Numbered from the stretch's first letter, positions 43,472 through 52,495 are shown. The stretch is DNA of 64,000 bases from Geobacteraceae bacterium (GCA_009773645.1 WSYB01000005.1:40521-104520); one strand, 5' to 3'. Translations and numbers: made by a program. Notes: a model not told the origin generated them from the letters alone.

Positions 43472-43714
43472 ATGCTGGTACGGGTACTCTTAAGTGACGG
43501 CGGCGATGCCATGATTGATTCTTTCCATCTTGATGAATTAATAGGATCAGGGCAGGTCCTCAAGCTCAAACGTTCCAGCGGATGGGCCGTAGTAGGCGTT
43601 GATAAGCTACGCGGCATGGCAAAAGGTGCCTACAACGGCTATGAACGAAGGAGGGACATACTTCAAATGGGTGGCCAATCCTTATTTTGGGGTAACGCCC
43701 GCGCTTGGCGTTGA
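43472..43714 (+). CDS. Small GSU3473-like protein
   Basis: 80 residues. The pattern MLVRVLLSDGGDAMIDSFHLDELIGSGQVLKLKRSSGWAVVGVDKLRG is, as I recall it, that of a short protein family common in Geobacter. It is beta-rich at the N-terminus, with YNGYERRRD at the C-terminal side. Function unknown. AAAGGAGG lies nine bases before the ATG. A terminator hairpin follows. It supports the placement of the window in the Geobacter group. Confidence 0.7.
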   Translation: MLVRVLLSDGGDAMIDSFHLDELIGSGQVLKLKRSSGWAVVGVDKLRGMAKGAYNGYERRRDILQMGGQSLFWGNARAWR

Positions 43715-43748
43715 ATAACGTCGCCGATAGTAGGCTCGGTGATTTGAG

Positions 43749-43779
43749 AAAGCCCTGGGATTACACCTCAGGGCTTTTG
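43749..43779. terminator. Terminator between GSU3473-like and DksA-like genes
   Basis: AAAGCCCTG with CAGGGCTTT (43749-43777), loop of eleven, then TGTG on the plus strand; arms carry A- and T-tracts, so it can act on both convergent transcripts. Confidence 0.7.
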
Positions 43780-43828
43780 TGTTGAGCTAATTTGTGTTTC
43801 GTAACTCTCCCTCTCTTTCCTCCGCGTC

Positions 43829-44218
43829 TCAGAGCTTTGCCCCCGGAGGATAAGGAGGACCCTCGCGCCGCTTTTGACAATCCACGCAATAGAGAGCAAA
43901 AGGAATCACTTTGAGCCTCTCCTCATTGATCTCGTTACCACACTCTTCACAGACGCCATAGGTCCCCCTTTCCAGCTTTCCCACGGCTTCGTCCATCATC
44001 GATAACTCCTGTCGCCGGATATCGGCGATGTTAAGACCCATGTCTTCAAGGAGATCAACAAGGCCCTGGTCCCCGACATCCTGAGGTATTTCAACCTGGG
44101 AGTGCAACTCTTCCCCCACCGTCCTGAAGAGCTCCTCTCGCAGCTCGTTCCACCTCCTTCGCTTCTGATCCTGCAGCATCTCCTTGAGTTTCGTATATCT
44201 ATCCTTTTTCGACGACAT
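43829..44218 (-). CDS. DksA/TraR-family zinc-finger protein
   Basis: 129 residues. The N-terminal coiled coil (KDRYTKLKEMLQDQKRRRWNELREELFRTVGEE) and the C-terminal four-Cys zinc finger (CEECGNEINEERLKVIPFALYCVDCQ) are typical of DksA-like secondary-channel factors that act on RNA polymerase with ppGpp. The coiled-coil tip region contains DVGDQGLVDLLEDMG, lacking a DxxDxA motif in clear form, so it may not reproduce classical DksA activity. GGAGGG precedes the start. Confidence 0.88.
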   Translation of the reverse strand: MSSKKDRYTKLKEMLQDQKRRRWNELREELFRTVGEELHSQVEIPQDVGDQGLVDLLEDMGLNIADIRRQELSMMDEAVGKLERGTYGVCEECGNEINEERLKVIPFALYCVDCQKRREGPPYPPGAKL

Positions 44219-44338
44219 TGAACCCTCCTCTCCGGCAGAGATGGGTCAAGTTTACCGTAAATCGGTCGGGTTTCAAGCCGACAAGCGACGTTGTCGTATC
44301 AGGAAGCATCTTTCATGACGAGATCCTCGAATGATGGT

Positions 44339-45433
44339 TTACTTTTTACCTGAAATCGATCCCATGGCCTCCGCAAGCGCCTGGTGGATAATTTTGCCCC
44401 GGTATGTGTTAAGGGCACTGGCGATGGCGGGATCTTTCCCGATCGCCTCGGCAATACCGCGCCCGGCAAGGGTCCTGATGTAAGGGAGTGTGGCATTGGT
44501 CAGCGCCAGGGTGGAAGTTCTCGGGTAAGCACCGGGCATGTTGGCCACGGTGTAATGGATGACGCCGTCCACATCGTAAACCGGGTGATCGTGGGTTGTC
44601 GGCCTGCTGGTTTCGGAGCATCCTCCCTGATCCACTGACACATCCACCAGTACGGCTCCTCTTTTCATGGTCCCGAGCATTTCCCTCGTGATCAGTACCG
44701 GCGTTCTTCCCCCCGGCACGAGGACAGCACCGATGACAACGTCAGCTCCTACGATTTCTTCCCGAATGGATTCTTCCGTGAGAATCAGGGTCCTTATCTT
44801 GCCGGTATAAAGCTCATCCAGCCTCTGCAGCCGTTGCGCCGTAGTGTTCAGCACCGTTGTGTCCATGCCGAGACCAACGGAGACGCGGACTGCATTTGAA
44901 CCGACTACGCCGGCTCCCAGAATTACGGTTTTGGCCTGTTTTACTCCGGGGACGCCGCTCGCCAGGACTCCTGTACCGCCGTGAATCTGCTGCAGGTAAT
45001 AGGCCCCCATAAGTGGCGCCATTCTCCCGGCAATCTCGCTCATGGGGATAAGGAGCGGCAGAGCGCCGTCCTTCAGCAGCGTTTCGTAACCCAGAGCAGT
45101 CACCTCCTTTTTAAGAAGGGTCTCAGCCAAGCCGCGGTTGGGGGCAAGGTGGAGGTAAGTGAAGAGCGCCTGACCCTCTCTCAGGAGGTCGTACTCCGGG
45201 GGGAGCGGCTCCTTGACCTTCACGATCAGCTCGGCTTTCCCGCAGAGAAATTTCCGGTCGCAGATTTCAGCTCCAGCCTTCAGGTACTCGGCATCGCTAA
45301 AGCCGCTTCCTTCCCCTGCACCCGCCTCCACCATGACGGTGTGCCCGTCCCGGTTCAGCACTGCTGCTCCGGCGGGTGTCAAGCCGACCCGGTATTCATG
45401 CATCTTGATCTCTTTCAGGACTCCGATGATCAT
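44339..45433 (-). CDS. ald: Alanine dehydrogenase
   Basis: 364 residues; NAD-dependent interconversion of alanine and pyruvate plus ammonium. The start MIIGVLKEIKMHEYRVGLTPAGA is canonical. The active-site Lys (VKVKEP, near 75) and His (FTYLHLAP, near 95) are present, as are the NAD loop VILGAGVVGSNAVRVSVGLG and the C-terminal DQGGCSETSRPTTHDHPVY. The reading frame is open further upstream, but AGGAG before 45433 and the homologous N-terminus fix the start. It overlaps an upstream zinc-ribbon regulator gene by four bases (ATGA). Confidence 0.95.
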   Translation of the reverse strand: MIIGVLKEIKMHEYRVGLTPAGAAVLNRDGHTVMVEAGAGEGSGFSDAEYLKAGAEICDRKFLCGKAELIVKVKEPLPPEYDLLREGQALFTYLHLAPNRGLAETLLKKEVTALGYETLLKDGALPLLIPMSEIAGRMAPLMGAYYLQQIHGGTGVLASGVPGVKQAKTVILGAGVVGSNAVRVSVGLGMDTTVLNTTAQRLQRLDELYTGKIRTLILTEESIREEIVGADVVIGAVLVPGGRTPVLITREMLGTMKRGAVLVDVSVDQGGCSETSRPTTHDHPVYDVDGVIHYTVANMPGAYPRTSTLALTNATLPYIRTLAGRGIAEAIGKDPAIASALNTYRGKIIHQALAEAMGSISGKK

Positions 45434-45777
45434 TCTCTGCTCCTGTAAAATTCGGTTTTGCTGAGGGTAAAGAACGGCTCCCTGATCAGTTCGCTGCGGC
45501 AAACCGGGCATTTGCCCGGTTTTTTCAACCGTTCCCTTTTTGTGAAAACAAAGCCGCATTTTCTGCATACAGGAGGAGTGATAATCAGATGCAGCTCCCT
45601 TCTTTTGGTCTGGATATGCTCAAGGTGTCCGTAGACCTCTTTCTCCGGGATGCCGACTTCTGCGGATATCTCCCTGGCGGAGAGGGTCTCTCCCTCAAGG
45701 AGGGAAATTATTTCATGACGGAGCGTGTCATGTTTTTCCGGTGGGATGAAAGGCTTTTTTGGATTAATTTTTCTCAT
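45430..45777 (-). CDS. Winged-helix/zinc-ribbon transcriptional regulator upstream of ald
   Basis: 115 residues. The N-terminal helix-turn-helix (HEIISLLEGETLSAREISAEVGIPEKEVYGHLEHIQ) is followed by a zinc ribbon (CRKCGFVFTKRERLKKPGKCPVCRSELI). Similar short HTH plus ribbon proteins occur in archaea and Geobacter. The four-base overlap with ald suggests it regulates alanine/ammonium metabolism, perhaps its own operon; that is inference. ATG at 45777 is preferred over an upstream TTG. Confidence 0.8.
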   Translation of the reverse strand: MRKINPKKPFIPPEKHDTLRHEIISLLEGETLSAREISAEVGIPEKEVYGHLEHIQTKRRELHLIITPPVCRKCGFVFTKRERLKKPGKCPVCRSELIREPFFTLSKTEFYRSRE

Positions 45778-45956
45778 GACTTCTTCAATTATAAACAAAA
45801 AATGAAAAAATGCGCTTTTCTCATGGAAATATTTGGGTGGGCATCATTTAGGCTGCAACGGTGGGAGGCCAGCTGGCGTTGAAGGGAAACTAACAGAAAC
45901 AGAACGAAGTGCTAACCAATAACTGATAATAAACGGAAGGGATTGATTGCGGCAGA

Positions 45957-47063
45957 CTAAGCCGGCAAGCTCTCCCAATAGACCCGGTTCCTTCCCTGCC
46001 GCTTTGCCTTGTAGAGACACTGATCGGCGTGTTTAAGGAGCTGTTCGGTGGTGTTTCCGTCATTGGGATAACAGGAAACCCCGAGGCTGATAGTAACATT
46101 TTGTTCGGCATCGCTGCCCAAAAGGGGCGTCACTACCTTGCATATCTTTTCTCTCAAGCTTTCGGCTACCAGGAATGCCCCTTCCGGTCTTGTTTCGGGG
46201 AGGAGGATAGCGAATTCCTCTCCCCCGTAACGGAAGGAGAAATCGGCGGCTCGCAGTGAACCGGACAGGACCTTGCCGACTGCCGCAAGCACTTGGTCTC
46301 CTTTTGGATGCCCGTAGGTGTCGTTAAGCTTTTTAAAATGATCTATATCGGCCATGATGACCGACAACGGTTTTGCGTATCGCCTTGCCCTGGACAGCTC
46401 ATAGGGGAACACCTGCTGGAAATAACGGTTGTTGTGGAGACCGGTCAATCCATCGGTTATCGCCATGAGTTTTGTCCGGCTGTGGAGACTGGCATTGTCA
46501 ATGGACATGACGGCAAACGATGCGAGGACCGCCAAAAGGTCCAGTTGCCTTTCTTCAATAAAGCGGGGTTCCGAATCATACAGGTAGAGGACCCCTACCG
46601 GGCGGTTCTGCAAAAGGAGCGGCACACAGACAACAGCGCGTATCTTTTCCTGCAACATGCTAACATCGGCGCTATCCGCTTCCCGGGCAAGGTCGGAGAT
46701 GTAACGGATATTCCCGTCACCCATTGCCTGTCTGGTAATGGCGTCACATCTCCCAGACATCCGCCATCTGTCGTTTTCGACAAATTCAGTCGACAGACCG
46801 GTATGGGCATGGGGGACCGTTTCCTGAGACGTTTCATCATAGACCGCAAGCATCCCCGATGGCATTTCCATAAACTGCAAAGCGCTCGCCAATACCGAAT
46901 CGAGCACTTTGTCCAGGTCAAGCGTGGAAACGACAGTCCTTGCGACGCCGATAAGATCGGTGAGATCCTGAATATGGGCTTCGAGAACTTTATGTTTTTC
47001 TACCATGGGCATTATGATGTTAATGGTTTCGTTCAAGTTGGACATCGCATTATTGTGCATCAT
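45957..47063 (-). CDS. GAF-GGDEF diguanylate cyclase
   Basis: 368 residues, no membrane segments. A GAF domain (residues about 30-195; VLASALQFMEMPSGMLAVYD) is followed by a full GGDEF domain with active-site FRYGGEEFAILLPE and an I-site RAAD five residues before it, so it should make c-di-GMP with product inhibition. The guanine-specificity motif reads NDTYGHPKGD. Its last Asp is Ser in the Hypr-type GGDEF enzymes that make cGAMP, so this enzyme is predicted to be canonical. The start codon lacks a good ribosome-binding site; an ATG six codons later is an alternative. Confidence 0.9.
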   Translation of the reverse strand: MMHNNAMSNLNETINIIMPMVEKHKVLEAHIQDLTDLIGVARTVVSTLDLDKVLDSVLASALQFMEMPSGMLAVYDETSQETVPHAHTGLSTEFVENDRWRMSGRCDAITRQAMGDGNIRYISDLAREADSADVSMLQEKIRAVVCVPLLLQNRPVGVLYLYDSEPRFIEERQLDLLAVLASFAVMSIDNASLHSRTKLMAITDGLTGLHNNRYFQQVFPYELSRARRYAKPLSVIMADIDHFKKLNDTYGHPKGDQVLAAVGKVLSGSLRAADFSFRYGGEEFAILLPETRPEGAFLVAESLREKICKVVTPLLGSDAEQNVTISLGVSCYPNDGNTTEQLLKHADQCLYKAKRQGRNRVYWESLPA

Positions 47064-47135
47064 TGAATAACTTTACGTTGCTGAGATGTTGACTTTACAC
47101 GTTATCGTCCGACAATTCAACCAATCAAAGCATTC

Positions 47136-47756
47136 TCATAATATCATCCTCAACTGTTCGGAAAAAGGGGCATCCGGCGGGGAATCGGGTAAGAGGGAAA
47201 GCGCGTCCTTAATTTGTCCGTTCGTAACGAGAATATGCATCGCCTTTCTGGCGCGCCCGGCTATCTCCTCATTTCCCGAGAATGCGTATGCTTCCGCAAG
47301 AATATATGCCGCCGAACGAGGATGTTTCCTCCGCAGTTCCATGAGCTGGGCGGGAGGAAGGCCCCGCTGCTGGTACTCGAGCATAAGGCTTGCCGATTTC
47401 TGGCAGGCTGCGTATGTATCTTCAGCTTCCCTCAGTTCAAGGAGGCCGGAAAGATTCTGCCAGAAGATTGGAACCATTGATGTGTCCGTTTTACGGTCGG
47501 CATTGTTTGCCCGTGCCACAGCCTCTTCCCACGCCGGAGCTGCTTCTTTCAGAATTACCTGGTTGGTGTGACCGATGTTCATGTACTTTTTAGGGTCGCA
47601 CCCCATCATACGCAGATGTTTGGCTGCCAGCGAAGAGAGAGGGGTAAGTTCTTCCAACGATACGTAGACGCTGTTTGTCCCTTTGACGATACATGCACGG
47701 TGCTGGTCGGTATCAACGAGTATCTGGTAATCGTTTTTGGTATAAATCGGCTTCAT
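47136..47756 (-). CDS. Hypothetical cytoplasmic protein, 206 aa
   Basis: No family recognised. Residues 1-80 look like a mixed alpha/beta domain (YQILVDTDQHRACIVKGTNSVYVSLEELTPLSSLAAKHL). The C-terminal 100 residues are helical with TPR-like repeats (AEDTYAACQKSASLMLEYQQRGLPPAQLMELRRKHPRSAAYILAEAYAFSG). No signal peptide. ATG at 47756 follows AGAGGTG, and the in-frame start eight codons earlier has none. It lies 72 bases before the GAF-GGDEF gene on the same strand, so co-transcription and a signalling role are possible. Confidence 0.72.
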   Translation of the reverse strand: MKPIYTKNDYQILVDTDQHRACIVKGTNSVYVSLEELTPLSSLAAKHLRMMGCDPKKYMNIGHTNQVILKEAAPAWEEAVARANNADRKTDTSMVPIFWQNLSGLLELREAEDTYAACQKSASLMLEYQQRGLPPAQLMELRRKHPRSAAYILAEAYAFSGNEEIAGRARKAMHILVTNGQIKDALSLLPDSPPDAPFSEQLRMIL

Positions 47757-48064
47757 AAATGCACCTCTTTGGTCTGACAAAAACCGATATCGAAGGCAGA
47801 GTGGGGGATGTGAGCAAGCTGTAAAGTCGGGGTCGGATTGGTCGAGTGGGTATTTGTATGTTTATCGGCATAACCGAAAAAAAATTAAGGGAAAGTTATG
47901 TTGAGGAAGTGAAGAATTAACATTTTCGGAGAGTTATGGCTGCATTCAAGGCAAGACGAAAAAGCCGCTCTCAATGAGGCCGACACATGCGGATAATCGG
48001 ACAGTATTACGCGATCAGACATGTCGACATTTGTTCTTTTGAAGCGGATGAACAGAGAGGCCCT
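47757..48064. other. Intergenic stretch without recognised features
   Basis: About 300 bases between two minus-strand genes. I see no conserved frame, riboswitch or strong terminator. It presumably holds the promoter of the hypothetical gene at 47136. Confidence 0.4.
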
Positions 48065-48553
48065 TCAGCGCTTGTATCCGATCGCGCGCAGGAAATCCCT
48101 CCGCTTTGACCGATCCTCTTCGGTTTCCACCCCTTTAGGCGGGAATCCGTCGATAACGCCGAGAACGCCCCACCCCTGGTTGGTTGACGCTACGACCACC
48201 TCCAGCGGGTTTGCGGTGGCACAGAAAATTCGGCATACTTCCGGACAGTTCTTGACCTGGGTGAGGATGTTAATGGGATAGGCGTCCCGGAGCAGGATGC
48301 AGAATATGTGGCCGGCACCTATTGCCTGCAGATTCTTCACACACGACTTTATGAGTTCTTCGTCATTCCCTTCCGTGCGAATCAGGCAGGGTCCGGACGC
48401 TTCGGTGAAGGCTACCCCGAACCTTGCCTGCGGCACCGTCGTGGCAATTATTTCATAGAGGTCTTCCGCCGTTTTGATAAAGTGGGTTTGCCCGAGGATG
48501 ATGTTGCACCCATCAGGAATGTCTATTTTTACCGCATGGCTTTCCAGATTCAT
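48065..48553 (-). CDS. Adenosine-specific kinase-like protein (PF04008)
   Basis: 162 residues matching the compact family first described as an adenosine-specific kinase in Pyrobaculum. Typical stretches are NIILGQTHFIKTAEDLYEIIATTVP, FGVAFTEASGPCLIRTEGND, and ATANPLEVVVASTNQGWGVLGVIDGFPPKGVE. The protein is found mainly in archaea and some anaerobes; its cellular role is unclear. GGAGGG precedes the ATG. Confidence 0.85.
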   Translation of the reverse strand: MNLESHAVKIDIPDGCNIILGQTHFIKTAEDLYEIIATTVPQARFGVAFTEASGPCLIRTEGNDEELIKSCVKNLQAIGAGHIFCILLRDAYPINILTQVKNCPEVCRIFCATANPLEVVVASTNQGWGVLGVIDGFPPKGVETEEDRSKRRDFLRAIGYKR

Positions 48554-48759
48554 GGTTCCCTCCTGATCTTCGCAAATTCGGTAGAAGAAGCCGGATCGAG
48601 CGCCTGAATGACCAAAACTGCCGAAGCCTTACCGGACGCATCCTCTTAATCATACCAAACAATTGAATATGCGCAATGATCGATGCCCGCTGAGGTGACC
48701 GGGATGAGTTATGGGGCTGATAACTCAGAGGCAGGTTACGACTCTTTTTAGACGGGATA

Positions 48760-50748
48760 TTACTCAGTCTGAAACATTTTTATTTCCTTGCTCAACACTT
48801 CAACTTCAGTATTGATGGTAGATAGAGCTAAAGAAGCATCCTTTACTTCGTTGATAGTTCTGAAACTTACTTTTATTACCTTATCCATCGAGTCAATAAT
48901 TGCCTCATTCACCGTCTGCTGCTGTGCAGACGCCGCGGCTATTCCCGCAGTCTTTTCATTTGCCAATCCCAGATTCCACACTATCGATTCCAACGTGGTG
49001 GCCTGTTCTTCGGTGGCTCTGCGAGTTGTTTCGATGGCATCCTTGATGGCCCCGATGCCTCCAACAAGATAGGTGGTGTTTTTTTCTTGTTCCACGGTTG
49101 CCCTGTTAACTTCAAAGTTCAGCTTCTGCAATTTGTTTATGGCAATGACTATTTGTTCAAGATTATGGCTCTGTTCAATGGTTGCCCGCTCAATGAGCTC
49201 GACCATCCCAGTGGACTTCTGAGAGGATGCAAGAATTTCCTGCAAGGCATCTCCGGCCTTTTCGACGATTCTACTGCCATCCTGGACCGTAATGGATGTT
49301 TTATTTGTTTCCTGAACCACGTTATTAATCTCATGTTGGATAGCTATGGTTATATTCTCAATTTCTCTGGTAAAACCTGCCGTCTTTTCAGAAAGGAGTT
49401 TCATTTCATTGGCGACAACGGCAAAACTTTTCCCCTGTTCTCCCGCCTGTGCTGCTATTATAGACGCATTAAGCGACAAAAGTTTGGTCTGATCGGTAAT
49501 CTCGTTTATCACGGAAACTATCTGGGCGATATCCTTTGACTTCGAACCAAGCCTGGTAATGGAGTTGACCAGAGAATCTACAAAGGATTCAATTTGGTGC
49601 ATGCTTTCAATTGCTTCACTAACAGAGGCAATCCCTTTTTCCGATATTACCGCGGTAGTCTGGACACTCAGTTCTGTGGATTCCTTGACGACCCGCTCAA
49701 TCTCCTTTACCGAGTCGTTCACGTTCTCTACTGAAGTGGATGCCTCTTTGACGGCCTTTGAGGCGTTGTTTGCCATTGAAGCGACATTTATTGCCGACTG
49801 ATTAAGCTCGTTTACCGTCGCATGATAGGAACTGATATTGCTGTTCAACTCATCGACTTTGGCAGCGATTTCATTGGATGCGGCTCCAATTTCCGATAAC
49901 GCCAACGTATTATCGTTGGATAAATCCAACAGCCTGTTACTGTTGTCGATGATTTGCTTCTGTGCTTGTGACGCGTCTTTCACGGCAATTGAAATTTCTT
50001 CAGTGGAACACTGCTGCTGGTTAATGACATTAATTATGCCGGTAAACTTTGTGTTCATATCTGAGGTTGTCGTTGAAACGTTGCCGGAAATTGTCTTGAA
50101 TTTCCCTATGGTCAAAGAAAGCCGTTTAACGAGGAAATCAAAGCCATTTATAATGGTTCCTATTTCATCACTTCCGCCATTGCCGATACATTGGGTAAGA
50201 TCACCTTCCGTAACCTTATTTATGCTTGAGCAGATGGATATAATCCGGTTCCCGACATCTTTTTTAAAAAACAGATTGACCAGAATGAATAGGACAAGGT
50301 TTACCGCTGACAGAAGCGCAAAAGCAGTGGAAAGCTGTCTGAATGTTTCTCCGCTTACTCTGTTATGAGCAAACTGTACGTATAATTTACCGACCTCTTC
50401 TGTGCCGTTCTTAACAGGGATGGTCACTTTCTGATTTTTTCCCGAGGCCTTTTCCGATTTCTTCATTACACTGACACCACTTTTATCAACTAGTTCTATC
50501 TCATTGATGTCTACGTCCTTGAGGGTCTCATCCATAATGAGGCCCAGATAGGTAAAGTCATAATCCGTAAGAGACCGGGCGGAAGCAACCGACAGGAGTT
50601 TTGACGCCACGGTAACTTTGTGTCTCAGATCATCCGTAAACATTCGGTTGGTATTGGAATACAACCAGAAAAAAACGACAATCTGTCCCACGACAAGGAT
50701 AAGAAAAACCCTGAATATAAATTTGATTGATAAATTCATTTGTTTCAT
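48760..50748 (-). CDS. Methyl-accepting chemotaxis protein
   Basis: 662 residues. Membrane segments near residues 8-28 and 143-163 flank a small periplasmic domain. A HAMP region follows (ISICSSINKVTEGDLTQCIGNGGSDEIGTIINGF), then the long helical signalling domain. The hairpin tip reads ITDQTKLLSLNASIIAAQAGEQGKSFAVVANEMKLLSEKT, a divergent form of the usual E-x2-R tip. The gene starts 20 bases after the stop of a phosphate-type binding-protein gene, so the two are almost certainly co-transcribed. The short sensory domain suggests sensing through that binding protein. Confidence 0.88.
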   Translation of the reverse strand: MKQMNLSIKFIFRVFLILVVGQIVVFFWLYSNTNRMFTDDLRHKVTVASKLLSVASARSLTDYDFTYLGLIMDETLKDVDINEIELVDKSGVSVMKKSEKASGKNQKVTIPVKNGTEEVGKLYVQFAHNRVSGETFRQLSTAFALLSAVNLVLFILVNLFFKKDVGNRIISICSSINKVTEGDLTQCIGNGGSDEIGTIINGFDFLVKRLSLTIGKFKTISGNVSTTTSDMNTKFTGIINVINQQQCSTEEISIAVKDASQAQKQIIDNSNRLLDLSNDNTLALSEIGAASNEIAAKVDELNSNISSYHATVNELNQSAINVASMANNASKAVKEASTSVENVNDSVKEIERVVKESTELSVQTTAVISEKGIASVSEAIESMHQIESFVDSLVNSITRLGSKSKDIAQIVSVINEITDQTKLLSLNASIIAAQAGEQGKSFAVVANEMKLLSEKTAGFTREIENITIAIQHEINNVVQETNKTSITVQDGSRIVEKAGDALQEILASSQKSTGMVELIERATIEQSHNLEQIVIAINKLQKLNFEVNRATVEQEKNTTYLVGGIGAIKDAIETTRRATEEQATTLESIVWNLGLANEKTAGIAAASAQQQTVNEAIIDSMDKVIKVSFRTINEVKDASLALSTINTEVEVLSKEIKMFQTE

Positions 50749-50768
50749 GATCGATTAATTCCGGCTTG

Positions 50769-51578
50769 TTATAAGGTGAAGTTCAGAGGAGTCGCTTTTT
50801 CCTTTTTGATTACGGCCTGGGCTTCAGGGGTTTTGATGAATCGTAAGAATCTTTTCACAGCCTCACCCCGGTTTTTGCCCAGCACCAGATGGTAGTGATG
50901 AAGTATGGGCCACTGGCTGGACGGCGACACGTCCTTGCCGTCAAGCTTCAGGGCTTTTGCTTTTCCAGCGGCATCGGAAAGCGCCACCGTGTCAATCATG
51001 CCTATGGCGTTAGGTGTAGCGGTCAGGGTATTAAACATATCTTTGGCTTTGGGCAGGACGACAACATCCACGGGCTCTTTTAGCTCTTCAAAACAAGCTA
51101 TCCCCTGGCGTACGGCTATCTTGGTGGAATCAGACTCCGGCCTGGTCAAGACAACTATTGGGGCGTCATGGCCTCCAACTTCCTTCCAGTTCTTGATTTT
51201 GCCGGAATAGATATCACATATCTGTCTGCCGGTAACTGCTTTTACCGGCACGTTGTCGTTCACCGCAAAAAGGCCGGGGACCACGGCAAACTCATAAGCC
51301 TGGACCTGAAGAACCTTTTCATTTTTGTCAAGGCTACGGGCCGACATAGCGATGTCGATGGCGCCGTTATTTACCGCCATCACGCCACCTACCTGGCCGA
51401 GGGCTTTCTGGTTAACTTCTACGATGTCCTGTGGATATTTTTTCATGTAGGCCTTGCCAAGTTCCATTATAAGGGGGATCATCTGGCCGGAGCCTGCAAG
51501 TTTAATATGTTCAGCATATGCGGACGATGCGTTAAAGGACAAAAATAAAGTGAGAAAAAGTAATGGCAGTTTATTCAT
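50769..51578 (-). CDS. PstS/phosphate-type periplasmic binding protein
   Basis: 269 residues with a signal peptide (LLFLTLFLSFNASSAYA). The type II binding fold of the PstS-like family is visible: IKLAGSGQMIPLIMELGKAYMKKYPQDIVEV, NNGAIDIAMSARSL, and VVLTRPESDSTKIAVRQGI (anion-binding Ser/Thr/Arg). There are no ABC permease or ATPase genes nearby; instead it precedes a chemoreceptor gene by 20 bases. The frame is open 23 codons upstream, but ATG 51578 follows AAGGGGGC and begins the signal peptide. The ligand may be phosphate or another oxyanion. Confidence 0.85.
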   Translation of the reverse strand: MNKLPLLFLTLFLSFNASSAYAEHIKLAGSGQMIPLIMELGKAYMKKYPQDIVEVNQKALGQVGGVMAVNNGAIDIAMSARSLDKNEKVLQVQAYEFAVVPGLFAVNDNVPVKAVTGRQICDIYSGKIKNWKEVGGHDAPIVVLTRPESDSTKIAVRQGIACFEELKEPVDVVVLPKAKDMFNTLTATPNAIGMIDTVALSDAAGKAKALKLDGKDVSPSSQWPILHHYHLVLGKNRGEAVKRFLRFIKTPEAQAVIKKEKATPLNFTL

Positions 51579-51764
51579 TGAAGCCCCCTTTGAATTAAGT
51601 TTTATTATTATAGATGCAGTTTGTCTTATCGTAAAATCAGCCTGCAACTTTAATTGCGTTTGAAGAAATGAAATGAAATGCGGGTCAGGGAAAGGGAAAA
51701 GGGGTGCTCTATCTTATTTGACTACGTGGTGTGTTGGCATCGGTGCAGGTAAGAGTTCTTTCTC

Positions 51765-51805
51765 AAGCGGCTTCCCCCCGCGGTAATTCGGAGGGAAGCC
51801 CGCTT
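51765..51805 (-). terminator. GC-rich hairpin after the Asp-tailed protein gene
   Basis: AAGCGGGCTTCCC on the minus strand pairs with GGGAAGCCGCTT around a short loop, about 33 bases past the stop. It lacks a clear T-tract, so it may be only a stabilising 3' hairpin. Confidence 0.4.
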
Positions 51806-51837
51806 GTGTCTATTATCATGCAACAAGAGAAACGTAA

Positions 51838-52401
51838 TCAATCGTCATCATCGTCATCGTCATGCCATCTCTCCCTGTCATGCTTGCGGTATTCCTTTTC
51901 CCATCTTCTCGCCTCTTTCCACTGGCGCTGGTCATGCCGGCGGCGTTCCCGCCATTCCTGGTCAGGGGTAATATATCTTCCCCATTGCGGGCCATCATGA
52001 TCGCAGCTTCGCCTGTACTCCATGTCCCGGTAATAGCGGATCCTTTCAAACGGGTATCTGCGGAGCCCCCAGGGGAGGGTCTGGTAGCGAGCGGTCACCC
52101 ATGGTCCATTGTAATAGGGGGCGCTGTACCAGACATTGCCGCGTGAAAGATAGTAGCGGCCGGAAACGTAGAAGAGGTCATAGGGGACACCGACCGCCGC
52201 GTAAAAGCCGAGCTCGGCTGGCTGGACGAATTCCGGCCGCTGTTCGATCACGACGGGTGGGGGGGCATAGGGAGGTGCAGGCGCATAAATCCGGGGCACA
52301 TTGCCGATGCTTACCCCCACATTGAAACCGACGTCAGCGGCGTGGGCAGTGGTTCCTGTTACCGTTACGGCAACTGCAAGGCACAACATAAGTTTTCGCA
52401 T
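51838..52401 (-). CDS. Secreted Tyr/Arg-rich protein with poly-Asp tail, GEMM-I riboswitch-controlled
   Basis: 187 residues. Signal peptide MRKLMLCLAVAVTVTGTTAHA, then VGFNVGVSIG, a Pro-rich stretch (YAPAPPYAPPPVVIEQRP), an aromatic segment (FYVSGRYYLSRGNVWYSAPYYNGPWV) with the YY-GPW pattern seen in small periplasmic or outer-membrane proteins, a strongly basic region (RERRRHDQRQWKEARRWEKEYRK) and a C-terminal run of seven Asp. The Asp run could bind metal cations. ATG at 52401 follows AAAGGAGACG; the frame above it is riboswitch sequence. Function unknown; control by a cyclic dinucleotide suggests a surface or biofilm role. Confidence 0.82.
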   Translation of the reverse strand: MRKLMLCLAVAVTVTGTTAHAADVGFNVGVSIGNVPRIYAPAPPYAPPPVVIEQRPEFVQPAELGFYAAVGVPYDLFYVSGRYYLSRGNVWYSAPYYNGPWVTARYQTLPWGLRRYPFERIRYYRDMEYRRSCDHDGPQWGRYITPDQEWRERRRHDQRQWKEARRWEKEYRKHDRERWHDDDDDDD

Positions 52402-52449
52402 ATGCGTCTCCTTTCTTCTGCATGGTGTTATCCTCTTTTTTGAGGACGC

Positions 52450-52495
52450 AAAAAAGCCGGGGCTGAATATCCGGAGATATTTCGGCAACCCGGCT
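52450..52495 (-). terminator. Expression-platform terminator of GEMM-I copy 2
   Basis: On the minus strand AGCCGGG (52489-52495) pairs with CCCGGCT (52455-52461), followed by TTTTT. An inner stem around TCCGGA is also possible. The left arm is shared with the aptamer, as in copy 1. Confidence 0.8.
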
